NCBI RefSeq assembly: GCF_900143515.1
Contig: NZ_FSQT01000002.1
Coordinates: forward strand, 3,287,501-3,351,500
Length of the DNA: 64,000 bases
Reading direction: 5' to 3'
From: Micromonospora cremea
GTDB taxonomy: Bacteria > Actinomycetota > Actinomycetes > Mycobacteriales > Micromonosporaceae
The notes under the pieces were generated by a model. The model made no database searches. It saw only the letters and a list, made by a program, of their open reading frames with translations, and was not told the origin of the DNA. The position numbers and the translations under genes are program-made. Shown here piece by piece: positions 8,779 to 17,462 of this stretch; position 1 is the stretch's first letter, and the number at the start of each line of letters is the position of its first letter.

Positions 8779-9564
8779 ATGACCACAGACACGGTGACCC
8801 TGACAGGGCTGCGCGCGGTGTACGGCACCGGAACCCGCCGGGTGACGGCCCTCGACGGTGTGACGACCAGCTTCGCGAGCGGCACGTTCACGGCCGTGAT
8901 GGGCCCCTCGGGCTCCGGGAAGTCGACGCTGCTGCACTGCGCGGCGGGGCTGGACCGCCCGGCCGCAGGGACCGTCACGATCGACGGCAACCGCCTGGAG
9001 GACCTGGGCGAGGACGAGTTGACCCGCCTGCGGCGCGACCGGATCGGTTTCGTCTTCCAGGCGTTCAACCTGGTGTCCACGCTGACCGCGGCGCAGAACG
9101 TCGAGCTGCCGCTGCGCCTCGCCGGGCGCCGCCCGCCGGCCTCCGACGTCGCCGCCGCGCTGGCCGCCGTCGGGCTGGCCGACCGGGCCCGGCACCGGCC
9201 GAGCGAACTCTCCGGCGGCGAGCAGCAGCGGGTCGCCCTGGCCCGGGCGTTGATCACCCGGCCGGCGGTGGTCTTCGCCGACGAGCCGACCGGCGCGCTG
9301 GACAGCGCCGCGTCCCGGCAGGTGCTGCGGCTGCTGCGGGCACTCGTCGACGACCACGGCCAGACGGTCGTGATGGTGACCCACGACCCCACCGCCGCCG
9401 CGTACGCCGACCGGGTCCTCCTGCTCGCCGACGGCCGCCTGGCGGACGAGTTCACCGACGGGATCACCCCCGCGGCCATCGCCGCGCGGATCGCCGAACA
9501 GGCCACGGATCCGCCGGGCGGCTCCCGCCCGCCGGCGCACGTGGCGGGGGAGCCGTCGTGCTGA
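8779..9564 (+). CDS. ABC transporter ATP-binding protein (MacB/LolD type)
   Basis: 261 residues. Walker A GPSGSGKST, Q-loop region FVFQAFNLV, signature LSGGEQQRVALARAL, Walker B VVFADEPTGALD and H-loop VMVTHD are all present, in the LolD/MacB/FtsE-like class that pairs with FtsX-type permeases. Start at ATG 8779 (MTTDTVTLTGL), which begins the first beta strand; earlier frame starts are less likely. The permease gene overlaps its end by 7 bases, so the two form one complex at the membrane. Divergent from the two-component genes. Confidence 0.93.
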   Translation: MTTDTVTLTGLRAVYGTGTRRVTALDGVTTSFASGTFTAVMGPSGSGKSTLLHCAAGLDRPAAGTVTIDGNRLEDLGEDELTRLRRDRIGFVFQAFNLVSTLTAAQNVELPLRLAGRRPPASDVAAALAAVGLADRARHRPSELSGGEQQRVALARALITRPAVVFADEPTGALDSAASRQVLRLLRALVDDHGQTVVMVTHDPTAAAYADRVLLLADGRLADEFTDGITPAAIAARIAEQATDPPGGSRPPAHVAGEPSC

Positions 9565-11996
9565 GCGTCCGGCGATCCGCCGGCGCGTTCGCGGCCGTCG
9601 CCGTGGGGGTCGCGCTGGTCGCGGCGAGCACGCTGCTCCTGGCCTCCGGGCGTCCGCAGGTGCCGGACCGCCTGGCGCACGCGGCGGTCATCGTGCAGAG
9701 CCCCGAGGCGGACACGCCAGCCGATCCGTTCCCGCCCACCCGGCCCTGGTCGGCGAGCGTGGCGACCGAGCTCACCGGACGGCTGGCCGGTGTGCCCGGC
9801 GTCGCCGCGGCGGTGCCGGACCGCACCTTCTACGCCCAGCCGCTCGTCGACGGCCGGCCACGGGCCGCCGACGGCCAGCGGGAGGACGCCCACCAGGGGC
9901 ACGGGTGGGTCAGCGCCCGGCTGGGTGGACTGCGCCTGACGGCGGGCGAGGCACCACGTCGTGCGGGCGAGGCGGTCGTCGACCGCGCGCTCGGGCTGCG
10001 TCCCGGTGCGCCGGTCACCCTGCTGACGGCGGCAGGCCCGGAGCCGTACACGGTCACCGGTCTGGTCGACGCGCCGGGCGTCCACGTCGCGGACGAGGTC
10101 GCCGCCGCGCTCGCGCCCGGTGTCCGGGCCATCGGTCTGGTGCTCGACCCGGGCACCGATCCGGAGCGGGTGGCCGTGGCGGCGCGCGGCGTGGTCGGCG
10201 GCGACGCAGAGGTGCACACCGGCGACGGACGGGGAGCGTTGGAGCCCCTGGGCGATGCCCGCACGCGCTGGATCGGCATGCAGGTGCTGACCGCCACGGC
10301 CGCCCTCGCCGGGTTCGTCACGGTCTTCGTGGTCGCCTCCACGTTCGCGTTCACCGTCGCGCAGCGTCGTCGCGAGCTGGGTCTGCTGCGCGCCGTGGGC
10401 GCCACCCCTGGCCAGGTGCGCCGCATGGTGTACGCCGAGGCGCTCGCCGTCGGCGCCGCCGCCGGGTGCGTCGGCCTGCTGGTCGGCGCGGCGCTCGCCC
10501 CGGCGTTGGGCCGGCTCCTGGTCGATGTCGGCTTCGAGCCGGCGACCTTCCGGGTCCGGTACGCCCTCTGGCCGCTCGTCGTCGCGCTCGCCGCCGGGCC
10601 GGTGATCGCCCTGCTGGCCGTCTGGTCGGCGTCGCGGCGGGCGGCACGGGTCCGGCCGCTGGAGGCGTTGCGGGAGGCGGCGGTGCAGCAGCGACCGATC
10701 GGGCGGCTGCGCGCCGTCACCGGGGCGCTCCTCGTGGCGGCCGGGGCCGCCCTCGGCCTCGCCACCGCGACCTCCGACGACGCCCAGGACGGCGCGACGT
10801 TCGCCCTCTACGCGGTGATGGCCCTGGTCTCCGGTGCCACCGTGCTGGCCCCGGCGGTCGTCGGGCCGCTGGTGCGGCTGCTGCGTTCCCCGGTGCGTCG
10901 GCGCGGCGGAGCGGTCGGGCTGCTGGTGCGGTCCGGGGCCCTGACCGCGACCCGACGGACCGCGTCGATCGCCGCGCCGGTGCTGCTCACGGTCGCCTTC
11001 GCGGTGCTGGTGGCCGGGATGGTGCGGACCTCCACCGCGGCGTACGCGGTGGGACGGGCGGACCGGGTGAACGCCGGATGGGTCGTCGCACCCGACGGGG
11101 CGCCCGGCCTGTCGGACCGGGCCGTCGCGGCGACACCCGGCACGGCACTCCTGCCGACCACGGTGTTCGTTCCCGGCTCCGACCCGGCGGCGATCCGGCC
11201 ACTGACCGCGCTCGGCGTCGACCCGGTGGCCTTCGCCGCGGCGAACCGGGTGCTCACCGTCGTCGCCGGCTCGCTGCACGACCTGCGCGGCGACGACACG
11301 GTGGTGCTCACCGCCTCGGCAGCGCCAACGGCCGGACTGCCGTCGCAGCCGTACCCGGTGGTCTTCGCCGACGGGGAGCGGGTGTCGTTGCGCGTCGTCG
11401 CCGTGGTCACCGACGACTCGCTCCCCGGTGACCTGCTCCTGCCCCGCGCCGCCGTCCGGGCACACGATCCGTCGGCGCTGACCTCCGAGGTGTACGTCCG
11501 GGACCGGATCGATCCGCCGGTCGGGGCGCGGGTCGTCGACGTCACCGCCTGGGCGGCGGAGGCGGACCGCGCCGAGGACCGCCTGGTCTGGCTGTTCACG
11601 CTGCTGCTGATCGGGGTGTCGGCCGGCTATGGGGCCATCGCGGTGGTCAACACGCTGCTGCTGGCCGCCGCCGGCCGGGCCGCCGACCTGCGGCTGATCC
11701 GGCTGGCCGGCGCGACCCGGCGGCAGGTCCTCTGGCTGGTCACGGCCGAGTCCGCCCTGGTGGTGCTGATCGGCGCGGCGCTCGGCGCGAGCGTGGCGTT
11801 CGCCGGTCTGCTGAGCATCCGCGCCGGCCTCGCCGAGCAGGTCGGCGCGCCGGTGGACCTCGTCGTGCCGTGGTCGGTGGTCGGCGGCGTCGTGGGCCTG
11901 TGCCTGCTGCTCGCGGTGGTGGCGAGCGTGGTGCCGACGTGGCGGTTGCTGCGCCACCGTCCCGGCCGATCGCCGGTCGACGCCGTCGCCGGGTGA
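9558..11996 (+). CDS. FtsX-like ABC transporter permease
   Basis: 812 residues with two FtsX/MacB permease domains: residues about 235-365 (VASTFAFTVAQRRRELGLLRAVGATPGQVRRM) and about 680-800 (NTLLLAAAGRAADLRLIRLAGATRRQVLWL), plus an N-terminal transmembrane anchor and large extracytoplasmic regions between. This two-domain form is typical of actinobacterial exporters for peptides, lipids or antimicrobials. The GTG at 9558 overlaps the ATPase gene stop. Substrate unknown; regulation by the divergent two-component pair is the natural hypothesis. Confidence 0.93.
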   Translation: MLSVRRSAGAFAAVAVGVALVAASTLLLASGRPQVPDRLAHAAVIVQSPEADTPADPFPPTRPWSASVATELTGRLAGVPGVAAAVPDRTFYAQPLVDGRPRAADGQREDAHQGHGWVSARLGGLRLTAGEAPRRAGEAVVDRALGLRPGAPVTLLTAAGPEPYTVTGLVDAPGVHVADEVAAALAPGVRAIGLVLDPGTDPERVAVAARGVVGGDAEVHTGDGRGALEPLGDARTRWIGMQVLTATAALAGFVTVFVVASTFAFTVAQRRRELGLLRAVGATPGQVRRMVYAEALAVGAAAGCVGLLVGAALAPALGRLLVDVGFEPATFRVRYALWPLVVALAAGPVIALLAVWSASRRAARVRPLEALREAAVQQRPIGRLRAVTGALLVAAGAALGLATATSDDAQDGATFALYAVMALVSGATVLAPAVVGPLVRLLRSPVRRRGGAVGLLVRSGALTATRRTASIAAPVLLTVAFAVLVAGMVRTSTAAYAVGRADRVNAGWVVAPDGAPGLSDRAVAATPGTALLPTTVFVPGSDPAAIRPLTALGVDPVAFAAANRVLTVVAGSLHDLRGDDTVVLTASAAPTAGLPSQPYPVVFADGERVSLRVVAVVTDDSLPGDLLLPRAAVRAHDPSALTSEVYVRDRIDPPVGARVVDVTAWAAEADRAEDRLVWLFTLLLIGVSAGYGAIAVVNTLLLAAAGRAADLRLIRLAGATRRQVLWLVTAESALVVLIGAALGASVAFAGLLSIRAGLAEQVGAPVDLVVPWSVVGGVVGLCLLLAVVASVVPTWRLLRHRPGRSPVDAVAG

Positions 11997-12051
11997 CCCG
12001 TCCCGGCCCGAGGGGGCGTCGAGGTGGGCGCCAGGCCGCTACGGTCCACGG

Positions 12052-13035
12052 ATGCGATCCGCGCGCCCGGTCGGGCTGCTCCTCTCCGCCGCCGCCGTGC
12101 TGCTCTGGGCGATCGGCATGACGGTGCTGCAACCGCTCACCGAGCCGATCGGCCCCTGGTCCGAGCGGCTGCCGGGCAACAACGCCTACTGGGCGCGGGA
12201 CCTGCGGTTCGTGGCGATCGTCGCGGTCGTCCTCGGGCTGGTGCTGGCCGGCCACGGGCGCTTGCGGTGGACCGGGCCGGCGGTGCTGCTCGGCGGTCTC
12301 TGGACCGCCGCCGACGTGGCGATCGACCGGGCCGACCCGAGCGGTACCGGATGGACCGTGCTGCTCACCGCCGGCGGGTGGGCGGTGCTCGGCCTGCTGG
12401 AGGCGGTCCTGTGGTGGCGGGAGCGCGGCGCACCCCGAGCCGGTGCGGACCGGTGGGCGCTGACCGGCGCGGCCTGCGTGGCGGGGGTGCTGACACTGGT
12501 GGCCGCCGGCATCGAGTCACCGACCGACCGGGAGCCGGAGCTGAACCCGTCGGCCTTTGCCACCGGCGTGCTGCTGGTCGCCCTGACCATCGGCGCCGCC
12601 CTGGCCGCGGCCCCGGCCCGGACCCGGGCCCGTTGCGTGCTGGCGGCCGGGCTCGTCGTGGCGGCCGTGTTCGGCGTCGGACTGATCCGGACGATCACAC
12701 CCGGCCCACGGGCTCTGCCGCAGCTGGCCCTCGGGGCGGTGCTGCTCACCGGGGTCACCCTGCTGGCGTGGGACTGGCCGGGCGGCCGGCCGGTCTGGCG
12801 GCGCCACGCGGTGGCCGCCGTCGCCGCGCTGGTGGGTCCGGTGACGATGCTGGTGCTCGTGGGCATCACCATGATCGTGCTGCTGCCGGTCGGCGCGATA
12901 TTCACGGCGCTGGCCGGCAACAGCCCGATCAACGCGGCCGACTCCGACGTGCTGCTCTCACTGGTCGGGTTGCTCGCCGGACTCGGGATGGGGCTGCTGC
13001 TGGCCTGGCCGCCCGCCCTCGGCTACCGCCGCTGA
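12052..13035 (+). CDS. Polytopic membrane protein of unknown function
   Basis: 327 residues, with about nine hydrophobic helices (e.g. VGLLLSAAAVLLWAIGMTVL, RFVAIVAVVLGLVLAG). No soluble domain and no family recognised. ATG at 12052 with TACGGT at 12040-12045, six bases upstream, implies a leaderless transcript of its own. The stop is directly beside the SOUL gene on the other strand. Confidence 0.82.
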   Translation: MRSARPVGLLLSAAAVLLWAIGMTVLQPLTEPIGPWSERLPGNNAYWARDLRFVAIVAVVLGLVLAGHGRLRWTGPAVLLGGLWTAADVAIDRADPSGTGWTVLLTAGGWAVLGLLEAVLWWRERGAPRAGADRWALTGAACVAGVLTLVAAGIESPTDREPELNPSAFATGVLLVALTIGAALAAAPARTRARCVLAAGLVVAAVFGVGLIRTITPGPRALPQLALGAVLLTGVTLLAWDWPGGRPVWRRHAVAAVAALVGPVTMLVLVGITMIVLLPVGAIFTALAGNSPINAADSDVLLSLVGLLAGLGMGLLLAWPPALGYRR

Positions 13036-13036
13036 C

Positions 13037-13600
13037 TCACTCCACCACCGGCAGCACGACCTCGTTGCGGCGCAGGAACCACGGCTTCCACGGCGGGTCG
13101 AACCGGGCGTACCGGATGGCGCCGGTCGGTTGCAGCCCGGCTGCGGTGACCGAGCGGCCGAGCATGGTGGCCCGCTGGCCGAACGCCTTCTCCGTCCACC
13201 GCCCGGAGAAGCGCACGGCCGCCGCGAGCTGCGCCGGGACCTCCCGGATCCGCACCCGGGGGTCCACCGGCTCGGGCAGGGTGGCGGCGGTGAAGCTGGC
13301 CGGCATGACGAACTGGACCAGGTACGCGTCCGGCCGCTCGCCCTCCTCCTGGACCACCGGCGCGGTCATCGCGATCTTCTCCGTGCCGGTGGCCTCCTGC
13401 ATCACCGGCGCGGTCATCCCGATCGGGTGCCGGGCCCGGTTGGCGCCCCCGATGTAGGCGGCCAGCGGCCGGAACGCCTCCATCGGGGCCCGGGTGAACG
13501 ACGCCTGGATCTGCATCTCGGCCACCAGGTGGGCCGGGTACCGGCGCAGCTCGAAGCCGGGGTGTCGGGACACCACCCGGTACGGCTGCTGCTCGGTCAT
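13037..13600 (-). CDS. SOUL family heme-binding protein
   Basis: 187 residues. The SOUL/HBP signature is clear: YRVVSRHPGFELRRYPAHLVAE, AFRPLAAYIGGANRARHPIGMTAPV, EKIAMTAPV and a C-terminal WKPWFLRRNEV. Family members bind heme or tetrapyrroles loosely and may buffer or deliver them; the bacterial role is not settled. Start ATG at 13600 with GGGAG upstream. An almost perfect 18-bp palindrome lies in the leader (13609-13626). Confidence 0.92.
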   Translation of the reverse strand: MTEQQPYRVVSRHPGFELRRYPAHLVAEMQIQASFTRAPMEAFRPLAAYIGGANRARHPIGMTAPVMQEATGTEKIAMTAPVVQEEGERPDAYLVQFVMPASFTAATLPEPVDPRVRIREVPAQLAAAVRFSGRWTEKAFGQRATMLGRSVTAAGLQPTGAIRYARFDPPWKPWFLRRNEVVLPVVE

Positions 13601-13608
13601 CGCGTGCT

Positions 13609-13626
13609 CCCAGGAGATCTTCTGGG
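13609..13626 (-). promoter_or_regulatory. Palindrome in the SOUL gene leader
   Basis: CCCAGGAGATCTTCTGGG is an 18-bp inverted repeat with one mismatch. A TAGCGT box on the minus strand lies just upstream (about 13632-13637), which would put the palindrome at or just after the transcription start; it partly overlaps the ribosome binding site. It could be an operator or an RNA hairpin. Confidence 0.4.
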
Positions 13627-13633
13627 ACAGACG

Positions 13634-14383
13634 CTACCGCCCGTCCGGTCCCCGCTCGGCCGAAGTCGGCTCCTGCGCCCCGGGGGTGACCGCCCGCCCG
13701 GTCAGCCGCGAGTACTGCCGCTTGCCCTCGTCGCGCAGCACCACCCCGATCCGGCCCAGCTCCCGGCGCAGCTCCCGGGCGTCGTCGCGTCGACCCCGCT
13801 GGATCGCCCGATCCCGGGCCCGCAGCAGGGCGTCCGCCCCGGCGGGCAGTCCGGGCAGGTCGGGCACCCAGAGTCGGTACGCCGCCCGGTGCGGATCGCC
13901 GTCCGCCCACCCCCAGCCGTGCGTGCGGAACGCCGCCGCCAGCCGGGTGACCGGCAGGTCCGTCGACTCCCGGACCAGCTCCGCGCCGTCGGCGTCGAGC
14001 AGCACCAGCTCTCCGCTGTCGACGAAGACCACCCGGGTCTCGGCCCGCGCGACGTGCCGGTTCTCGCCGGCGCGGCGCAGTCGGACCTGCGCCGCGTCGA
14101 CGGTGACCGCCAGCCGTTCGGCGGTGCCCACCCCGGCGAGGACCAGACCGGCCAGCGCGCCCACCGCTGCCGTGCCGGCGATCGCCTGCTGCTCGGGCAG
14201 CCGGTCCAGCAGGTTGAACAGCCACTGCACGGGCGCCCAGGGCAGCCCGGCGACCCAGCCCGCCACCAGTGCGAGCAGGCCGCCGGCACCGGCGCCGAGC
14301 AGCGGGAAGCCGGCCCAGAGCACGACCAGCTCGACCGGCCCGCCGGTGACGGCGGTGCGCGGGCCGTAGCCGTCGCCGGCCAT
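13634..14383 (-). CDS. YqeB-like membrane protein
   Basis: 249 residues. Two transmembrane segments at the N-terminus (LVVLWAGFPLLGAGAGGLLAL and QQAIAGTAAVGALAGLVLAG), then a PH-like sheet domain (RLRRAGENRHVARAETRVVFVDSGELVLLDADG) and a basic C-terminal tail (RDDARELRRELGRIGVVLRDE). This matches the YqeB family as I remember it; function unknown. Its ATG is 2 bases after the permease stop, so it is co-transcribed with the ABC genes upstream. Confidence 0.72.
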   Translation of the reverse strand: MAGDGYGPRTAVTGGPVELVVLWAGFPLLGAGAGGLLALVAGWVAGLPWAPVQWLFNLLDRLPEQQAIAGTAAVGALAGLVLAGVGTAERLAVTVDAAQVRLRRAGENRHVARAETRVVFVDSGELVLLDADGAELVRESTDLPVTRLAAAFRTHGWGWADGDPHRAAYRLWVPDLPGLPAGADALLRARDRAIQRGRRDDARELRRELGRIGVVLRDEGKRQYSRLTGRAVTPGAQEPTSAERGPDGR

Positions 14384-14385
14384 GC

Positions 14386-15183
14386 TCAGGACACCTCGCG
14401 GCGCAGCGTCCGGACCAGGCCGGCGGCCAGCGGGAGGACCATCCAGACCAGCAGGGACACCGCTATCCGGCCCCACTGCTCGCCGGTGATCGCGTCGCTG
14501 CTGAACAACGGTTCCATGGTCCGGCTGGTGTCCAGCCAGCTGGCTGGACCGCGCAGGGGCCGGACCAGCTCGCCGAGCACACCCCAGAGGGTGGGCAGCA
14601 GCAGGTAGCCGACGATGGCCAGCGGCGGGTTGAGCAGCAGCAGACCGAAGGCGGCACCCATCAGCACGCCGGTGACCTGGAAGATCACCGCGTTCAGGAT
14701 CAGCGACGCGTCGGTCTGCCAGGTGCCCGCGCCGCCGGTGGCGGACGCCACCAGCGTTCCGGTGGCGGCGACGGCCAGGCTGGCCAGCACCGAGGCGAGC
14801 GCGGCCAGCGCCACCGCGATCAGCTTCGCGGCCACCACCCGCTCCCGACGGGGCACCAGGGCGTACGTGGTGAGGGCCGTGCGCTGCGACCATTCGCTGG
14901 TGATCGACAGGATGCCGAGCACCGGCAGAAGCACCCCGATCGGCAGCAGCGAGGGCGTGAAGAAGTTGACGAAGGTCTGTTCGGCGTCCTTGGCGTAGAT
15001 CAACTGGAGCGTGACGATCACGGCGGTGATCAGGCCGATGGTGATCAGCAGCCAGCGGCCGGCCCGGGTGTCGACGAGCTTGCGCAGCTCCACGGCGGTG
15101 AGCCGGAGCAGCGACGGGCGGCTGACCGGAGCGTGCTGCCGGGGCGTGACGGCGCCAGCGGCGGGAGCGGTGGTGGTGGTCAT
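14386..15183 (-). CDS. ABC-2 type transporter permease
   Basis: 265 residues, six transmembrane segments typical of ABC-2 permeases (LLITIGLITAVIVTLQL, LLPIGVLLPVLGILSI, ALAALASVLASLAVAATG, FQVTGVLMGAAFGLLLL, LAIVGYLLLPTLWGVL and a C-terminal one). Contains the SEWSQRTALTTYALVPRR loop common to this actinobacterial subfamily. ATG overlaps the ATPase stop (ATGA). With the gene upstream it forms an exporter of unknown substrate. Confidence 0.9.
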   Translation of the reverse strand: MTTTTAPAAGAVTPRQHAPVSRPSLLRLTAVELRKLVDTRAGRWLLITIGLITAVIVTLQLIYAKDAEQTFVNFFTPSLLPIGVLLPVLGILSITSEWSQRTALTTYALVPRRERVVAAKLIAVALAALASVLASLAVAATGTLVASATGGAGTWQTDASLILNAVIFQVTGVLMGAAFGLLLLNPPLAIVGYLLLPTLWGVLGELVRPLRGPASWLDTSRTMEPLFSSDAITGEQWGRIAVSLLVWMVLPLAAGLVRTLRREVS

Positions 15184-16076
15184 CGGACGGCCTCCTTGGT
15201 GGATTCGCCGGCGGTCAGGGTGAGGAAGAGCTGTTCCAGGCCACCGCCGCCGGCGGGGCGCAGCTCGGCCAACGCGACGCCGGCGTCCGCGGCGGCCTGG
15301 CCGACCACCTCGGCGTCGGCCTGCACCAGCAGCCCGTCGGCGCCGTCGGCGGCGGTCAGGCCGGCCGCGTCCAGCGCCCGGCGCAGCGCCGCGCCGTCGC
15401 GGGCCCGGACCAGCGTGCCGCCGCCGGCGAGCAGGTCGTCCTTGGTGCCCTGGGCCACGATCCGGCCGCCCCCGATCACCACCAGCTGGTCCGCGACCGC
15501 CTCCACCTCGCTCAGCAGGTGGGAGGAGAGCAGCACGGTGCCGCCCCGGTCGGCGAAGTCGCGCAGCAGGCCGCGCATCCAGAAGATCCCCTCCGGGTCC
15601 AGGCCGTTCGCCGGTTCGTCGAGGATCAGCACCCGCGGGTCGCCGAGCAGCGCGTGTGCCAGGCCGAGCCGCTGGCGCATGCCCAACGAGTACGCCCGTA
15701 CCCGCCGCTTGGCGGCCACCGCGTTCAGCCCGACCAGGTCGAGCTTCGCGGCGACCTCCCGCCGGTCCAACCCCATGGTGTACGCGGACAGCGTCAGCGC
15801 CTCGCGGCCGGTCCGCCCGGCGTGCTGGGCGGAGGCGTCCAGCAGCACCCCGACCTCCCGCCCCGGGTTGGGCAGCTCCCGGTAGGGGCGCCCGGAGACG
15901 GTGGCGCGGCCGGCGGTTGGTGCGGTGAGCCCGCAGATCATCCGCATGGTGGTGGACTTGCCGGCGCCGTTCGGGCCGAGGAAGCCGGTGACCGTGCCCG
16001 GCTCGCACTGGAACGACACGTCGTCCACCGCCGGGTGGGGCCCGTATCGCTTGGTGAGGTTCTCCACGGTGATCAT
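15180..16076 (-). CDS. ABC transporter ATP-binding protein (ABC-2/drug export type)
   Basis: 298 residues. Walker A GPNGAGKST, signature YSLGMRQRLGLAHAL, Walker B VLILDEPANGLDP, H-loop LLSSHLLSEVE, and the C-terminal extension seen in DrrA/CcmA-like ATPases. First gene of a three-gene minus-strand operon with the permease and the YqeB-like protein. Divergent from a NarL-type kinase; a perfect palindrome sits in the shared intergenic region. Confidence 0.94.
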   Translation of the reverse strand: MITVENLTKRYGPHPAVDDVSFQCEPGTVTGFLGPNGAGKSTTMRMICGLTAPTAGRATVSGRPYRELPNPGREVGVLLDASAQHAGRTGREALTLSAYTMGLDRREVAAKLDLVGLNAVAAKRRVRAYSLGMRQRLGLAHALLGDPRVLILDEPANGLDPEGIFWMRGLLRDFADRGGTVLLSSHLLSEVEAVADQLVVIGGGRIVAQGTKDDLLAGGGTLVRARDGAALRRALDAAGLTAADGADGLLVQADAEVVGQAAADAGVALAELRPAGGGGLEQLFLTLTAGESTKEAVR

Positions 16077-16140
16077 GTCGTCGAGCCTGCCCGGGCCGCC
16101 CGGCCATCCGCTGCGGCCACCGGTCGGTGCCGCACCGACC

Positions 16141-16152
16141 TTGGTCGACCAA
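16141..16152. promoter_or_regulatory. Perfect palindrome between divergent ABC and two-component operons
   Basis: TTGGTCGACCAA, 12 bp perfect, within a wider near-palindrome CCTTGGTCGACCAAAGG. A related half TTTGGT recurs at 16164-16169, just before GCTGGTCG. The location between the ATPase (start 16076) and the kinase (start 16209) fits an operator for the response regulator at 17459. Confidence 0.5.
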
Positions 16153-16208
16153 AGGGTCTCGACTTTGGTAGCTGGTCGTGGCGGCGTTCGGCTGCCTAGC
16201 ATGGCCTC

Positions 16209-17462
16209 GTGACCAGCCTCGCCGTGCCGGAACACCCCTGGCTGCTGCCCGGGGCGCTGGCCGACGCGGCCAACCCGAACGCGGCGACCCGGCGGCCACG
16301 CCGCACCACCCGGGACTGGGCGGTCGACACCCTGGCCTTTCTGCTCTCCCTGCTCTGGGTGCTGTTCGTCACCGCGGACGCCCTGTCGCCCGACCCGGCC
16401 ATCACGCCCCCGCTGCCGCACGACTGGATGACCGGCGTGGACGCGCTGCTCGGGCTGGCCTGCTGCGGGCTGCTCTGGCTGCGCCGGCGGTGGCCGCTCG
16501 GGCTGGCGTTGGCGACCGCACCGCTCACGCTGTTCTCGATGGCCTCGGCCATCCCGCTGGTGATCCTCTACTTCACCGTGGTGGTGCACCGGCGTACCGC
16601 CGTGGCGGTGGCGGTGACCGGCCTCGGTCTGGTCACCAACATGGTCTTCAGCTGGCTGCGTCCGGACCCGAACATGTCGTACTGGGTCACGGCGGCGTGG
16701 GGCGTGGTGATCAGTTTCGCCGTGCTGGCCTGGGGGATGTTCGTGCGTGCCCGGCGGCAGTTGATCGTGTCGCTGCGGGATCGAGCCGAGCGGGCCGAGG
16801 AGGAGCAGCAGCTGCGGGTCGCCCAGGCCCGCCACCTCGAGCGCACCCGGATCGCCCGGGAGATGCACGACGTGCTGGCCCACCGGATCTCGCTGCTCAG
16901 CCTGCACGCCGGGGCGCTGGAGTTCCGCCCGGACGCGCCGGCGGACGAGGTGGCCCGCGCGGCCGGGGTGATCCGGGGCAGCGCACATGCCGCCCTTCAG
17001 GACCTGCGCGAGGTGATCGGGGTGCTCCGGGCGGAGGGCGACAGCGACGCCCCGGAGCCCCCACAGCCCACCCTCGCCGACCTGCCCGCCCTGATCGCCG
17101 AGTCGCGGGCGGCCGGGGTGCGGGTGAACGTCACCGACAGCGTCGTCGCGGCGCAGGAGGTGCCGGTGGCGCTGGGGCGGGCCGCGTACCGGATCGTCCA
17201 GGAGGGGCTGACCAACGCCCGCAAACACGCGGCCGGCGCGGCCGTCACCGTGGAACTCGCCGGTGGGCCGGGCACCGGGCTGACCGTGGCGATCAGCAAC
17301 CGGTGGCCGGTGGGCACCCCGACCGGAGGTGAGCTACCGGGCGCCGGCACCGGCCTGGTCGGCATCACCGAGCGGGTCACCCTGGCCGGCGGCCGGTTGG
17401 CGTACGGCCGGGACGACGCGGGCGACTTCCGGTTGGCCGCCTGGCTGCCGTGGCCGGCGTGA
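16209..17462 (+). CDS. NarL-type sensor histidine kinase
   Basis: 417 residues. Four to five N-terminal transmembrane segments up to about residue 180, a coiled coil (RDRAERAEEEQQLRVAQARHLE), HisKA_3 with phosphoacceptor His in RIAREMHDVLAHRISLLSLHAG, and HATPase_c (AAYRIVQEGLTNARKHA, GTGLVGITERV). GTG at 16209 lies six bases after TAGCAT (16197-16202), so the start is probably leaderless. Coupled to the regulator that follows and divergent from the ABC-2 exporter operon. Confidence 0.93.
   Translation: MTSLAVPEHPWLLPGALADAANPNAATRRPRRTTRDWAVDTLAFLLSLLWVLFVTADALSPDPAITPPLPHDWMTGVDALLGLACCGLLWLRRRWPLGLALATAPLTLFSMASAIPLVILYFTVVVHRRTAVAVAVTGLGLVTNMVFSWLRPDPNMSYWVTAAWGVVISFAVLAWGMFVRARRQLIVSLRDRAERAEEEQQLRVAQARHLERTRIAREMHDVLAHRISLLSLHAGALEFRPDAPADEVARAAGVIRGSAHAALQDLREVIGVLRAEGDSDAPEPPQPTLADLPALIAESRAAGVRVNVTDSVVAAQEVPVALGRAAYRIVQEGLTNARKHAAGAAVTVELAGGPGTGLTVAISNRWPVGTPTGGELPGAGTGLVGITERVTLAGGRLAYGRDDAGDFRLAAWLPWPA

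Noticed and set aside
7452..11996. Very long open frames of about 1490-1500 codons on both strands
   Set aside because: High-GC shadow frames joining real genes: kinase and antisense on the minus strand, permease and upstream antisense on the plus strand.
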